Of a DNA stretch of 64,000 nucleotides, positions 33,833 to 46,658 are shown piece by piece (position 1 is the first letter of the stretch; each line of letters starts with the position of its first letter). Where the stretch lies: contig JAGTTD010000013.1 in assembly GCA_018398585.1 (NCBI GenBank), forward strand, positions 8,094,492 through 8,158,491, read 5' to 3'. The DNA is from Simmondsia chinensis. Its lineage: Eukaryota; Streptophyta; Magnoliopsida; Caryophyllales; Simmondsiaceae. Position numbers and translations under genes: made by a program. Under the pieces are notes generated by a model. That model searched no databases. It worked only from the letters and a program-made list of their open reading frames with translations, and was not told the origin of the DNA.

Positions 33833-34136
33833 TACTTAGTGTAAATATTAGAAGATCCACTTATCTTTTGCCTAAAAACATAAAGCTCATATATTTTGCC
33901 TAAAAATATAAAATCTCTATTTTTTGTATGAAAGTTTAAAAAAATATTGTTTTAAATTTGATCTTTTTTTAATTTTAAATTTATTAATCAAATTTTTACC
34001 AAAGTTAAAAAATATTTTTATATTTTTTCCAAATTTTTTATAATTTTTTTTTTTTTTTTGCCAAATGGAAAGCACTGAAATATAACTCAACCAAACCCGA
34101 ATACAAGGATCAAAATTTTTTTATAATTTATTTTTG

Positions 34137-34493
34137 AGTTACTTACGCCAAAGGTCCCTATACTTTGTCTATTGTGTCAATTTAGGCCTTGTACAATTCA
34201 AAATGTGTCAATTTGGTCCTTAAAGAAAAATTTATGTTAAGTTCTTAATAAAATTTTTAGTGGTTCAGCCTCGAGTTGGATTAAATTGAGTAAAAGGATG
34301 GGTTTATAATAAGTTACTTCCATCTAACATAATTTTGCTGTTCAAAATTGCGTCATTAACTTAACTTAAATTTGACCAAAGGACTAAATTGACACATTTT
34401 GAATTGTACAGGAACTAAACTGACACAATTAAAGGTACAAGGACTAAATTGACACAATGGGTAAAGTATAGGGACCTTTGGAGTAAATAAACC
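34137..34493. mobile_element. MITE, family 2 (copy at 34137)
   Basis: This element is about 357 bp with near-perfect long TIRs. The left end reads TTACGCCAAAGGTCCCTATA and the right end, reverse-complemented, reads TTACTCCAAAGGTCCCTATA. Inner inverted words 'tgtcaatttaggcc' and 'ggactaaattgacaca' extend the stem. TTT is found on both sides. It has the same family structure as 7728-8111. Confidence 0.8.
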
Positions 34494-34526
34494 TTTATTT
34501 TTAATTTTTTTTTTTTAATTACATAC

Positions 34527-36136
34527 TGATGTACTTTATATTTACATATTTTGTTTCTCATTCTTACAATATATTCAGCTTTTACATGTGTGTTTTTGTT
34601 GTAATTTAGGTACATTTAGGCTTAGAGTGCAATGGAGCCAACAAATGTTGAAAAGTGACATAATCAAGTATAATTGAGACATAATTGAAGACTACTTCGG
34701 GAAACCCAACCAAGTGTGAAAAAAAGACCAATTGGGTCAAAATTTGGTTTAGAAAAGTCTTCCCTTGGGCGCGTATCAATCGGCCAAAAATTTTAGCAAT
34801 CGGTCAAGCTTAAAACGAGCAAAAGGTTAAAAGAAGAGCCTTCATGAGCCATTAATAGCCATTACCACTGACGATACCACTGAGATCATGTAGATCTCTT
34901 CGAGAGCTTCGATTGATATATAATTTTGGCCTATAACTCTTTACGAATCAAAGTTACGCAAGTTTTAAGTTAACTACGCATGTTACCAAAAAAGACGCAT
35001 GTGCCCCTATGACACGCGGCCTGTATATAAGGAGAGGGGCAGACCTAATTTTTTCCCATCTTTTGCCTCGTCTCTCTCCTTCTTTCCTTCTCGAAACCCC
35101 TACGAGATCCATGGGGTTCTCAAACGCCAAAGCGCAGGTGGTTGAAGTGATGGGGAAATCAAAACAAGAATCAACGTCAACATCAATTGAGAAAGTCTTC
35201 AATTCCTAGTTTTTATTCATTGTTTTATCTTTTTATATTTGAATGATGTGTAAAACTCTTATAGAGGAGTAAATTCTTTTAGTTTAGGGATAAAGGAAGG
35301 ATAGCCCGCCATATCCAGGATTTAAATTATACTTTTGACAATGGATTTATGTTATGTTATTTACACATCCCTCTGGAAAATTTATGGTTATTGTTTGATG
35401 TTTATTTGTTGTGTGCTTGTAGCCATGTTAAGATCTCCAAATTATTAGTGTTAGTCTATGAGCTTGTAGCCTAGACCATATCATAACTGGTATTCACGCG
35501 TGGTCAGAGTTAAGGTTGTACCCAATCCTGAACACAATCTTTTATATAAATTAATACTTAATTAGGAGTGACAAAGGAATTTGTTAGTGCTATTAAGATA
35601 ATCTATGCTACAAATAGGGTGATAAGATGGGTCATGCTCTTAGACTAGTTCATTTTCCTAAACCCTAATTTAAGTATTGTTCAAGTTTAATATTGAATTA
35701 TGAGCAAGCAAGGACTTAAGTACTGCTAATAAAATAATCTATGCTACAAGTAGGATAATATAATAGGTTATGCCTTTGGACTAATTCATTATCCTAAGTT
35801 CTAGTTTTAAACATTAACCCAGGCTTAGTACTTGTAGCCTAAACCTCCTAAATCATTGTTATAGTAGAATATAATGATGGGATATGAGTAAAGTTACTCT
35901 GAATTTATTTCCTGAGCTAACCTCAATTGAATTGACAACTTTTATTTACCGTTAGTTTGTTAATTTAGTCAACAAATCATTAAAACCAACTAAAAAACCA
36001 ATTCAAGCTGCTCGATAATCGCTGAATCCGACTTAACTTTGATTTCCTATGGATACGACCTGTATACCCAATTTAGCTAAGACGATCTAGTACGCTTCTG
36101 AGTATAGGTTTTAAAACACTCTTTAAAATCATATCA
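34527..36136 (+). mobile_element. Solo LTR, 1.6 kb, with promoter-like core
   Basis: It starts TGATGTAC and ends ATATCA, with a perfect 5-bp duplication CATAC at 34522-34526 and 36137-36141. A TATATAA at 35024-35030 is followed by GAGAGGGGC and a T/C-rich stretch, a typical LTR promoter. The end contains 'tttcctatggatacgacc', similar to phrases at the ends of Athila or Tat gypsy LTRs. The same site in copy A (near 648) is empty, which supports the boundaries. The ORF at 35009-35209 within it shows no domain. Confidence 0.78.
35024..35030 (+). promoter_or_regulatory. TATA box in the solo LTR
   Basis: TATATAA lies about 500 bp into the LTR, at a normal U3 position. It is potentially still able to start transcription toward 36136. 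Confidence 0.5.
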
Positions 36137-36457
36137 CATACTTTTTTTAATTTAAAATTTATTAATATCTAAAGGGTTTTTATGTTTAGTAACCGCAGGG
36201 GGGGTTATATGGAATAAGAAAGTTTAAACGTTATTTTTTGAAATTGAAAGTGTATGGGGTGTATTGTGTTTAATTACAAAGGTCTGTTACGTTTAATTAT
36301 AAAGTTTAGGGCGCTATTTACCAAACTGAAATTCAGTGGTATATTGTGTTTAATTATAAAGTTTAGATAGCTATTTTATGAAATGGAAAGTGCAGTGGGT
36401 GTGTTGCGTTTAATTATAAAGTTCAGGGGGTCTTTCCATATCTTGCTCATATATATA

Positions 36458-36764
36458 GGTATCGTTTGGCATGCAGAAAGTAGATAGAGGAGTAGAAATT
36501 AATGGGAAGTATGGATGTTGGTTCTTGTTTGCTTGAAAGGAAGTAGACAGAACGCGGGAAATGGAAATGCTAAGCAATTTCCAATTCCTCCAAAATGTAG
36601 AAGTAACTTACCTAGTCCACCGAGTAAATTTTAATTCCTTTGTTTTTTCCATCCTAGCAACCAAACATATTTTCCTACTTTCTGAAAAGTTGACACAAGA
36701 ATTGAATTTCCAGAAAATACAACTCCCAATAGAAATTCAATTCATGTGTAAACAAAATGAGACC
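36458..36764. mobile_element. MITE family 1 (copy B)
   Basis: This 307-bp element has left end GGTATCGTTTGGCATGC and right end AACAAAATGAGACC, and is flanked by ATA on both sides (36455-36457 and 36765-36767). It sits in the same place relative to neighbouring sequence as 972-1305, so the insertion predates the duplication. Confidence 0.7.
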
Positions 36765-38244
36765 ATAGAGTACAAAGGTACAAGATATGATATTACAAGT
36801 ATATACTATGTATTCCAACACTGGGAACTTGGGTCGATCAAGACTGTTCCATTTAAGTTTGGATTAATTTTTTTTTTTACATACGGTTGCAAAGGCTTGG
36901 CCGGCTAGGGAGGGTATTAAGAGGTGCCAGAATATGGGACTTAACTAAGTTCATATTGAGGGAGATAATCTCACAATAATTTAAATCATTCATTATGAAT
37001 ATTAATGCCCATAGCAAATCAGGACCATAATTGGAGATATTTGAGATATGTTACAGTAGTTTATAGAGTATTGAGTCTTTCATGTCTTTTGTAAAGGAAA
37101 TAAAGTAGCAGATAGGGTGGTTGTGCTCAAATCCAATAGGCAGTGTGCTAGCTCCTCTAAGCAGAAAATTCACAAGCAACTTTACTGAATCATCTATATA
37201 TATATATCGGGTTGTGTTTGACTCAAATTTATTATGTTTGACTCAAGTTCAACACTCTATTATGAAACATAATTGTACTCCTGACGAGTAGTAAATTTAT
37301 CAAACATAATGACCTTGTGTTTAATCGATTTCATATTAGATTGGATCCAAGTTCAAATTTTAGAATCAGGTTATTTTAGGTTAATTGTTGGTCAAATCAG
37401 ATCAATTTGAGCATTAGAACATTTTCGAGTTGAGCTTAGGTTAGGTTTGGATAGTTTCAAATCGAGTGTTGAATTCACGGTTTTAGTTTAGCAGGGTGAA
37501 TTTACCACTTCTTCAAATTAGTTTTTGGGTCAGACTACACTTACCATCTCTAGATACTGCTTACCATAGAGTTAGAGGAGAAATTTTTATTTTTCTTTTT
37601 TAAATTTGCAATGTTATCATGGATCTCAACATTTCTTGTAATTGTGGCTTGAAACCATGTAGGAATTGCAGAAGCAGGTTGGTGCAGCTCTATGCCAGCC
37701 TCGCAAACAACTGAGGCGAATGCAGATAGGATGGTCCTTTTTTTTTTTATTATTATTATTTTGCGCTCTTGCACCATTGGAACCGTGTTGTTATTGAGTC
37801 CAAGGGTAAAGAGGTTACCGACTGCATTCAAACATATAAACTATTCTAAAAGACATTTGAAGGGTTGCTTGAAGTATTTTGACCGTTTCTTTTGTTTGGG
37901 ATTTCTAGAAATTGTAATAGAGAAATCCATCTTGCTATTAAACTTCATCCCAGCAATAGAGAAACTCATTTTGCCGTTAAACTTCATCCTAGTAATCATT
38001 GTACTCATGATTGGTAGCGGAATCTTCCACTGAATCTGTACTATATTGTGTCCCAAGCTGTTGAGTTAATGTGACCTTTTGGCCCTCAGGCTTCTTAGTG
38101 CTTGAAAAAGAGATTTCTTAACGATTTTGAAGACATCTAAATTGATATATTCATTGAAGAAAAGCAAACTGAGTAGTTGATTGGATAGCTAATATAAAAG
38201 TTGCAATATATCTAGCATCTAGGATAACCTATTGATCCATGATC
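36765..38244. other. Gene-free spacer of segmental copy B with exon-like fragment
   Basis: It is colinear with 1306-1980 plus 7166-8640 of copy A and with 49930-50340 of copy C. The minus-strand open stretch at about 37745-37580 encodes the same unidentified peptide as in copy A (see 7166-7727). A poly-T run at about 37737-37750 interrupts it upstream. Confidence 0.5.
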
Positions 38245-41083
38245 AAGGTCATTTAAATGGGCACGTCGGTACGACTGAGGATGGTTATGCATCATAACAT
38301 GGAGGATTTGGTTTTGGAACCAGGAATGCAGAGGGCAAAGCCTTCCTAGATTTTGCGGTTACTTATGACCTAACGATTGCCAACACCTTCTTTAGAAACG
38401 TGATGAACACATCATCACGTATCAAAGCGGTGGGACAAGGACACAGATTGACTACATACTATTAAGGAAAAGGGTACAAAGTGAATGTAGGGATTGTAAG
38501 GTTATCCCAGGAAAAGACCTTTCAACACAACATAGGGTGTTGTGGGCTAATATAAAGGCCAAGAAGAGGGTCAAAAGAACTAGCAAACTCGCGCAAACAC
38601 ATACTAGCTGGAGGGATTTGAAGGGGGGGAAGTATAAAGTGTATAAGGAAAAAGCGGAGGCTGAGCTCAAGTGGTACTGTGAGGGAGATACAAACCAAAT
38701 GTGGAACCAACTAGCCCAGAAGGTTAGAGGGTTGGCACGGGAAGTTCTGGGCATGTCAAAGGGAGAGGCACCAAGCAATAGAGAGTCCTGGTGGTGGTGC
38801 GAGGAGGTCCAAGAGAATATTAAAGCCAAACCAGACTATTTCAAAGAGTGGGATCAGAGTGGAGAGGAGGACAAACGAGTATCAGCAAGCCAGGAAAGAA
38901 GCAAAGAGAGTAGTCAGAGAAGCACAATCGAGAGTTTATGAGGAGTTCCATAAGAGGCTGGAGACCAAGGAGGGAGCTAGGGATATATATAAAATTGCTA
39001 AAGCGAGAGAAAGGAAGATAAGGGACTTGGACCGAGTACAGTCTATAAGAGGCAAAGATGGATAGGTGCTCATGGATAGGCAACTAATTAGAGCGAGGTG
39101 GAGAGCCTACTTCCACGATCTGTTCAACGAACAGGGGGATACAAAGATATCCCTAGGTGATCTTCAAACATCTGAGGAGCACCAAAACCACTGTTATTGT
39201 AGGTAAATTAGCCTCGAGGAAGTCAAGGAAGCCCTGAAACATATGGAAAGGGGTAAATCAGTTAGCCCAGATGAAATACACATAGAGGCATGGAAATGCC
39301 TTGGACAGAAGGGCATCAGTTGGTTGACTAAATTATTTAATAAAATCCTCCTGGGGGAGAAGATGCCTAATGAATGGAGGAAGAGCACATTGATCCCGAT
39401 CTATAAGAACAAAGATCAGGGAATCAAACTAATGTGCCACACTCTGAAGCTGTGGGAGCGGGTCATAGAGAGGAGGTTAAGGCAACAGACAGAGGTGTCC
39501 GAGAACCAATTTGGATTTATACCCGAAAGAACAATAGAAGCCATCCACATCCTAAGGCAGACGATAGAGCACTACAGGGAGAGACAAAAGGACCTACACA
39601 TGATTTTCATTGATCTGGAGAAGGCATATGATAGAGTGCCGAAGGAGGTCCTATGGAGGGTTTTGGAGAGGAAAGGCATCCCCGTGCCATATTTTCGGGC
39701 CATTAGAGATATGTATGAGGATGCACAAACTAGGATGCGCACAGTGGAAGGGGAGACAGACGCTTTCCCGATAACAGTCGGGGTACACCAAGGATCTACC
39801 TTGAGCCCCTATTTGTTCATTCTGGTGATGGATGAGCTTACTAGGGACATCCAAGGAGGTGTACCTTGGTGTATGTTGTTCGCAGATGACATAGTGCTTG
39901 GGGGGGGGGGGGGGGGGGGAGGAATCACAGAAAGAGGTTAATGAGAAGCTGGAACTGTGGAGAAAGGTATTGGAATCGAAGGGCTTACGACTTAGTAGAT
40001 CCAAGACCGAGTATATGGAGCTTAAGTTTGATCCCTCCACCACGCCTAGCAGAGAAGACGTCAAGATTGGTCCTGAGCCTATACCGAGAAAGGAAAGTTT
40101 CAGATACCTGGGGTCCATGATACAGCACAACGGCGAAGTTGACGAGGATGTCAACAACCGGATTAAAGTAGGGTGGCATAAATAGAGGATGGCCTCCATG
40201 GTACTTTGCGATACAAAGTTTCCCTTAAAGCTAAAGGGAAGATACTATAAAACGGTAGTGAGGCCGACCATGTCTTATAGGGCAGAGTGTAAGGTGATGA
40301 AACAACAGCATACAAAGAAGATGAAGGTGGCGGAGATGAGAATACTGCGATGGATGTGCGGACACACTAGGAAGGATAGGATCAGGAACAACGTCATAAG
40401 AGGCGAATTGAGCGTGGCCTCCATCGAGGATAAATTGAGGGAGCAACGTTTGAGGTGGTTTGGACATGTTAGAAGGAGACCGAGCACAGCACTAGTCAGG
40501 AGATGCGAACAGCCCCATACTACGCTAAGCTGGAGAGGGAGAGGCAGGCCAAAGAAGAGATGCTAGAGACGATCAGCCAAGACCTCACCCACCTAAACTT
40601 TCGGGAGGAGATGGCCTTAGATAGAGCCAAGTGGAGGGCTAGCATAGGAGTAGCAGATGTATCGGCTTAGAGTAGGGTGGGTATCACTAGTGTTTTTAGG
40701 CCTTTCACTTCCTCTTTGGTGCACATATGTGCATATTTGATCTTCTAATTTACTATCTGCTTTTCGGCTTATTTGCAAGCTACAACTGTTATTTCTCTGT
40801 CTATTATTTGTCTAGCCTGCTTGCATTGAGTTTGCTCGTAATGCCTGCCTGCTGCTTTGCCCGACTCATATGCTTATTGCTTATTGCTTATTGCTTTCTT
40901 GCTACCAAGCTTCCATGCTTCAATGCTGCGAACTAGCTCGTCAGGTTGGGGGTCCTCGAAAACAGCCTCCCTTCAGGGTAGCTCCCGGAAGGGGGAAGGC
41001 TGCGTACATCTACCCCCCTCCCCCCGACCTTGCTTATGCGGGAGCCCTTGTTGCACTGGGTCTGTTTTTGTTGTTGTTGTTGG
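38245..41083 (+). mobile_element. RTE-clade LINE, 5'-truncated
   Basis: It begins inside the apurinic endonuclease domain (GGFGFGTRNAEGKAF, in frame with DLTIANTFF) and runs through RT to a 3' end with 'ggctgcgtacatctaccc' and a (TTG)n tail. The C-terminal block after RT (AEMRILRWMCGHTRKDRIRN and LRWFGHVRRRP) is typical of RTE-type plant LINEs. The frame is broken several times. It is absent from copies A and C at this place. The target duplication could not be defined. Confidence 0.88.
38290..40569 (+). pseudogene. RTE endonuclease and reverse transcriptase, broken ORF
   Basis: Pieces in shifting frames are the endonuclease end (about 38290-38460), a linker (38537-39065), RT (39243-39941) and the C-terminal segment (40189-40566). 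RT shows [44 protein letters not shown] and the catalytic box [10 protein letters not shown] with both Asp. A deletion removes the usual residues between KNKDQ and GIKLM. Directly after the catalytic box a run of 20 G (39900-39919) replaces the expected coding sequence and shifts the frame. Confidence 0.87.
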
Positions 41084-41715
41084 TTAGGAACTCTCAATAT
41101 TAATTCGAACCCGCTGATGTTAGTCTCGCTGTTAGTACTAATACACCACTGAAACAACTCATATTATTTGACATAATTACATAATCAGGTATTATATGTT
41201 GAAAACGTATTGACGTAAGCTAATCTCAATAATTAAACTTACCAAATATGTAAATCTGCCTCTAACACAACTCAAACAACTCACATAATTTAACATAATT
41301 ACATAATCAAGTTAAACATATTAGAAACATATTGACCAAACTGGATCTTAAGTCCTACCAAATTACTTAAACATGTAAAAATATGCAAATTCGACTCTAA
41401 AATCCAACCCAAATCTATTACCTTTATGTTGGCCAGAATTGAATTACGGTCGAAAATAGTTGTGTCAACTGTTTATAGGACTAGGATTGGTGCTACTAAT
41501 ACGAAGGCACATCATCATTCTTCACATATGCCAATGAGGCAAGCTGCTAAAATTGTAGTGATTAATCTCCATTAGAGTGCAGTCCACACACAATGCACCC
41601 CCGTAAAGAGGTTATTTTCGAAGATCCTATCAACGTAAAATCATTAAAATAAAAATAAAAGTGCCCGAAAGGCATGTAATAACTCTGAATTCCAAAGGTA
41701 GGAAAGAAGAGCAAG
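41084..41715. other. Gene-free spacer of segmental copy B
   Basis: It contains a duplicated phrase, 'acataattacataatcaag' near 41169 and again near 41292, about 120 bp apart, which also occurs at 15716 (copy A) and 50727 (copy C). No coding signal is seen. Confidence 0.5.
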
Positions 41716-44700
41716 GATTATACAGAAGATGATGACTAAAATGAATGTCAATACTTGTGTTTTTGTGAGGCTGCAGTATTATTTTGTCCTAAAACGTTCA
41801 TCTGCGGTACAAAAACAAAGGTTAAGTAACACATGCCAAAACACAAAAACATTCCAAGTACAAATTGGATAAAAGAATTGAGTTTCTTTTCTTCCATTTT
41901 TCTATCTTCTTCATGAATAAGATTTGTATGGCCAATTTTGCAACACTAATTGTACCTAACTTTGGGATGGCGATTCCTGGTTGGTTTTGTCAGCTGGTGA
42001 TGGAGGGGGTGGTGTTGGTGGTGAAGCGTTCATGGGTGGTGGATAGTACTCGCTCAGCACCTGATCTCTATTTCCTTCCAACATTCTTCTGCTTGTTGCT
42101 CCGCAAACTTCGGTTTATTTCATCCAAATCACATGAATCAGGAAGATGATACATAGATATAGATAAAGGACATATAGAGAATTGAAATAATGGTCATGTC
42201 TCTCGGTTGAAATTTATAACTTGCAAATATCGACCAATCATCTTATACCAAGTACAAAGCGACTTCAAGGATAATTTAAAATCACAATAGTCTACCTCAA
42301 TTTGCAAGGATTAAGGGAAGTAGGTGCATGATGTACAAGCACTCATGCAGTGGCAAAAACAGCACAATCCCCACAGGTACCTGAATTCGACACACCTGAA
42401 GTCCTCAGTACCATTGTGTAGTTGAATATAGTCACATAAGCACCTTGTACAAATTGTTTTGTTCTGTCACTCCTCTTGCTCCCTCACTCCCCTCTCTTGA
42501 ATGTTCTGGTGATATCCCGTATGCTTCGATGTGCTGTTGAGTCTCTTGTTTACAAAGGAGGGGGTCCATCGAAAGCTGAAGACTCAACTATATGAGATGT
42601 CAGTGGTTCATTTGAATTCCGTTCTTTGTCATTTTTGGCGCCTTGGCTGGGTGTAGATTCTCTGTTATCATCTTGTGAAAAGTCGCCAATTGCAAACTTG
42701 CGTAATATGCAGTCCCTGGGTAGGATTAGCTACGGTCGCTGTAGAGCTTCCGTTGACTCTTCTGGCAACGAAGACCTAGGTTCAGAGGCTCTGCCTCATT
42801 TGCTTCAATAAACGTTGAAGCTTGAATTCACATGGGTTTAAAACTCTCACTCTACATAGGGAGGTATCTTGTCGGCTGTTCAGCTAAACAAACATGAAAA
42901 TCGACAATACAAAGTACAAATTAGTTGAAAAGTTGAGCGTTTCCTGCACTATAAGAGAGATAAAAGGTAAATGTTAAAAGCTTCAAAACCGAGAATAATG
43001 TACCACAAGTAAAATAGCAACAAGCTAAAATGAACACTCTTGGTGATTTTCACAGTGGGGTTTGCAATGAAATTCACTTTGATGCTTTTCCGTTTCATGA
43101 TTCCCATTAGAGTGAAAACCCTAAATCATGTGTCCTGGCTTGAGGTACGCCAATTTTTCCAACGTGCAAAAGTAAGTCATGGCTAGAAGACAGCTCAACT
43201 GTTGAAGTGTATGGATCACCATATTAGTTGATCCACACTGGTCAGAAAATATGATGAACAAATTCAAAAATGCAGTTAAGTCACATAACAGACATAAAGA
43301 AACAGTTGGAACATGAATACCTGTCATCAAGGTTCGGTGCCTAACATAATGAGGGTTCAAAAATATAGTAACTCACTTAATACACATAAATCGTGTTCCA
43401 AATACGCATAAAAAATGGGGAAACATGCATAACTGTTGTCAAGGTTCAGTGACTAAACGAAGTGTCATTCATGAGATCCAAACACTAATCGCAACAAATA
43501 ACAACCAATGAGAATGAGAGTGGAGAAATTCATAAAAACATTACCTGAGAACTAATGGACTTGACAACTTCCCTTACAACTTTACATTTAGAAAATTGTT
43601 GTGCAGCAAAGAGAGCAGCTTCTTTAGCATTTTTCTGCAATTTATGAATCTCCTCGTCTTGGAAATCACACTTTCGCTTTATATTTTTACCTAAGAAAGA
43701 GAGAGTAAGCAATCCTTGATATATCAAATAGGAATGGCATAAGGTACACCATCTCTAAACGAATTAGAAAATCAGCAGAGAAAAATTCACTATACTTGGT
43801 TTTGCAGCTTTGCCACTTCTTGGTTCAGAAGTTCATTAGACCTTCTTAGGCTGTCAGATTACACCCCTAGAAAATACAGGAGTGGCAAAATGTGGAGGAC
43901 TGGACCTTTTTGAATACGGTGAAGCTGGTCTGACAATGCACAAGTCCAAAATTATAACAATTGTCTTTTTCTAGTAAAACCAAATCCTTTTTGGCAACCG
44001 GAACATACAAATTGGTCAGCTCCAGAAACCCATGCATATAGTTACAGTGAAATTCGACTCAACACACTTTTCACATGCCTATCTCTTAGTGCCTCGATCA
44101 ATGTCAGAGACTTGCGATCTTCTGTGTCACCATGTCACAATATTCTGTTGGCACCTTTGCTGCAAGTATATATCTCACTGCTTGATGTGAGAACCGCGAG
44201 ATGATCTGCTCCCCATGAAATTTCTTCTACAAAATCACCCACTAAGTTGCCGGGAACTAAGCAAGGTGCCTTTTCATCTGCTTGTGAATGTCCAAGCTGA
44301 CCATGAGCATTACTTCATATCGTGAACACATGACCTATGTCCACATGCTATCTGGTGGAAGTTGTAATCAAATGAGCGAGAAGACACGTATAGGTAGCAA
44401 ATATGCATCCTTGCTCTCCTGACCCTGAACAATTTTCAATTCCATGGCCAAGTTTTCTCCCTGACTCCTTGTCCCATGTGTAGGCCTCTCCTTGCCTAGT
44501 TACAAAAGCAATATGTCGTATCCCACAAGCAATTTAATTAAAATCTATAACATCAGACTCAAAAAGTTTTGGAGTTAGGACATTGGTCTTTGTAGAAAAC
44601 CCGACTACAATCCATCAGGAAAGCCACGTAAGACCAGTGTTCACCCCACACATACATACCACCCAGTGATTTTACGTCATTGGTACCAGCAGAGCATTAA

Positions 44701-44949
44701 TTAGAACTGCTAGGAATAAGTGATGCACTAATAAGAAACCCATTTGGATTGTTTGCTCTTAGCGGCATATTTGAATCATACCTAACATATGAGCTTGAAT
44801 ACCAATCAACAGATACCTTACCACAGTCAAGACTAGCCGCAGATTCTAGACTTGCAGTAGAAATAGCATTATGAATAGATTCACTGTCATCATGCCACCA
44901 AAACAGGCAAAGAAAGCAACAAATCAGATTTTTATGTATAATTGACCAC
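41716..44949 (-). pseudogene. PRAF-like RCC1-FYVE-BRX gene, decayed copy B
   Basis: This is the 3' two thirds of a plant RCC1-FYVE-BRX gene in exon order on the minus strand. 44900-44640 is the linker (ISTASLESAASLDCGK, ending in KSLGGMYVWGE). 44560-44430 is an RCC1 blade ([20 protein letters not shown]). 44400-44080 holds further blades with frameshifts. 44060-43930 is a FYVE remnant (CSGCQKGFGFTRKR). 43860-43790 and 43700-43540 are the coiled coil (NELLNQEVAKLQNQV, FQDEEIHKLQKNAKEA). 42450-42380 and 42130-42000 are the BRX domain (AEQQAEECWKE). Family members link membranes or phosphoinositides to RCC1-type regulation, but this copy has stops, frameshifts and missing blades. Not functional. 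Confidence 0.85.
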
Positions 44950-44952
44950 TTA

Positions 44953-45740
44953 CACTGTGTTTGGCACCTAGAACAAGGAATCGACTACAAAATTACAATT
45001 CCAATTATAATTTTGATGGAATTGGAATTACGATGGGATTGAGATTCTATTGTCTGCGTAAACAAAATAATTGGAGGTTATAATTGTAATTCCATAACAA
45101 TTTGAGTCATCTTAGATTTTGTGTAAATCGAGTTATATCATTCTGGATTTCAACGCAACTAGGGTTAGGTTGCACCAATCTTTGTTTGAGCAATCTCGAC
45201 TTCCAGGACAACTAGGGCCGACTTTTAGTTAGTTAAATCATTTTGTATCTCAGTCATCTAAAATTTTAGGTTAATCGAGTCAAGTATTGTTGGTATTCAA
45301 ATTAGCACATGCCAGACGTGAGTTGGGCCAAGTCATTTCTAGCTCGAGTCATCTTTCTTTTGAAAGATTAGGTTACAACATTTCAAATATTGGGTTAACT
45401 CAGGTTTGGTGAAATTTAGGTCTGGATTGAATTGGTACGACTTCGTTTAGGTTTGAATCGTCTTAGGATTCAGATCAAATAGATTAGGTCATTTTGGATA
45501 TTGGTTCAACTTGATTTCGCTGCAATCGAGTCGGGTCAGAGTCAAATAGAGTCATTCTAGGTTTGAATAATCTTGAGTTTCAAATCAACCAGGTAGGGTA
45601 ATTTCACATTTTGGGTTAGATTGGGTCCAACTTAAGTTGAGCAAGGTCATTCCCAACTTGAGTCATTCAAGTTGAGACATTTCGTGTTTCATGTCAAATT
45701 TAGGTCAAGTTGAGTTTTTCAATTTTGAGTCACTAAAACG
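44953..45740. mobile_element. TIR element, family 3 (copy B)
   Basis: TTA (44950-44952) precedes CACTGTGTTTGGCACC, and a degenerate array of 'gagtcatcttggg'-type words fills 45100-45740. The right terminus is not recognised, so the end is approximate. It is positioned directly upstream of the PRAF fragment, as in copies A and C. Confidence 0.6.
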
Positions 45741-45744
45741 GGAA

Positions 45745-46560
45745 CTCAAATAAAAAAAAAAGGGGGTTGCAACCTGAATAGTCATAGACCTCACTGTTAA
45801 TATATAGAAGCCTGAGATACAGAAATAAGAACCCGCAGGGAGCTTGCACAGCCACTAATACAAGCCTACAGTAGCCAGGGGCTAATAAATAAGGAATCTC
45901 TATTATTACTGATTTACAGTTAGATTATGCTATATGATAATAGCCAATATGCACTCTCCGTTAAAATATATAGAAACCTTCTCCATATGCATTGCTGAGC
46001 TATCGTTTTTCCGTTTTGGTCAAGAGTCCTACATCATGAATCAACTAATTTCGAGTGTGTTGCCTCAAACTAGCCCACAAAGTATCATAACTAAAGGCTC
46101 CTCAACATCTAGGCATCATCCTCCATGCTCGATCCACTAAAAAGTCTGCCTAACAGACATACATGCATATATATCAAGAAATACGACAAGCTTTGCATAT
46201 AATAGATATAATATTTGTGAGGAAAAACACAATTTTCATTCCCAGCTAAGAATTGTGCTTATGGTGCATAAGCACATGTTACCACCCCACGCATCACAAA
46301 TAACTTTCCCTTCACATACATATATACCCTCAACACATGCTAAAAAGGGAAGTCAAACAAAAAAAGGGGTGCAACCTGAATAGATTTTTCTTTTAATATG
46401 TAGAAATATGAGATACAAAAATATGAGCCCGAAGGGGAGCTTGCACTAGCTAGTGATACAAACCTACAGTAGCAAGGGGCTAATAATAAGGAATCTCTAT
46501 TGTTACTGATTTACAGTAGATTATGCTATATGCTAATAGCACAATAAGCAGTCTCCGCAT
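45745..46560. repeat. Local direct duplication upstream of the TIR element
   Basis: 45760-45962 and 46360-46555 are direct repeats. Shared blocks include 'gcaacctgaatag', 'aaggaatctctatt' and 'gatttacagt'. The 400 bp between them and the flanks hold no gene; the small + ORF at 45934-46140 has no domain. The second repeat ends about 100 bp downstream of the F-box stop codon and may include its 3' untranslated region. Confidence 0.65.
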
Positions 46561-46658
46561 TTGAGATGTTGTCAAGGACAACCCAACATAGAAAATGTTG
46601 ATGTCGTTGTGTTTCTAACATAATTTGGTGTAGATCAGCGGAGAATCCATAGTTGGAA

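Larger units (their letters stand above)
33218..36457. repeat. Inverted-repeat (foldback/MULE-like) element, copy B
   Basis: The left arm (about 33225-33470) and right arm (about 36190-36440) are inverted copies composed of subunits of about 60 bp around 'cctgcactttcaattt' and 'taattaaacacaat'. It corresponds to 1-971 in copy A, but the interior is enlarged by an RTE-type tail (33707-33832), a MITE (34137-34493) and a solo LTR (34527-36136). Confidence 0.55.

Noticed and set aside
35009..35209. 66-codon + ORF with basic stretch
   Set aside because: It lies wholly within the 1.6-kb solo LTR, just after its TATA box, and shows no domain.
38452..38829. 125-codon minus ORF with a hydrophobic C-terminal half
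   Set aside because: It is the opposite strand of the RTE linker region; the + strand carries the recognised LINE protein.
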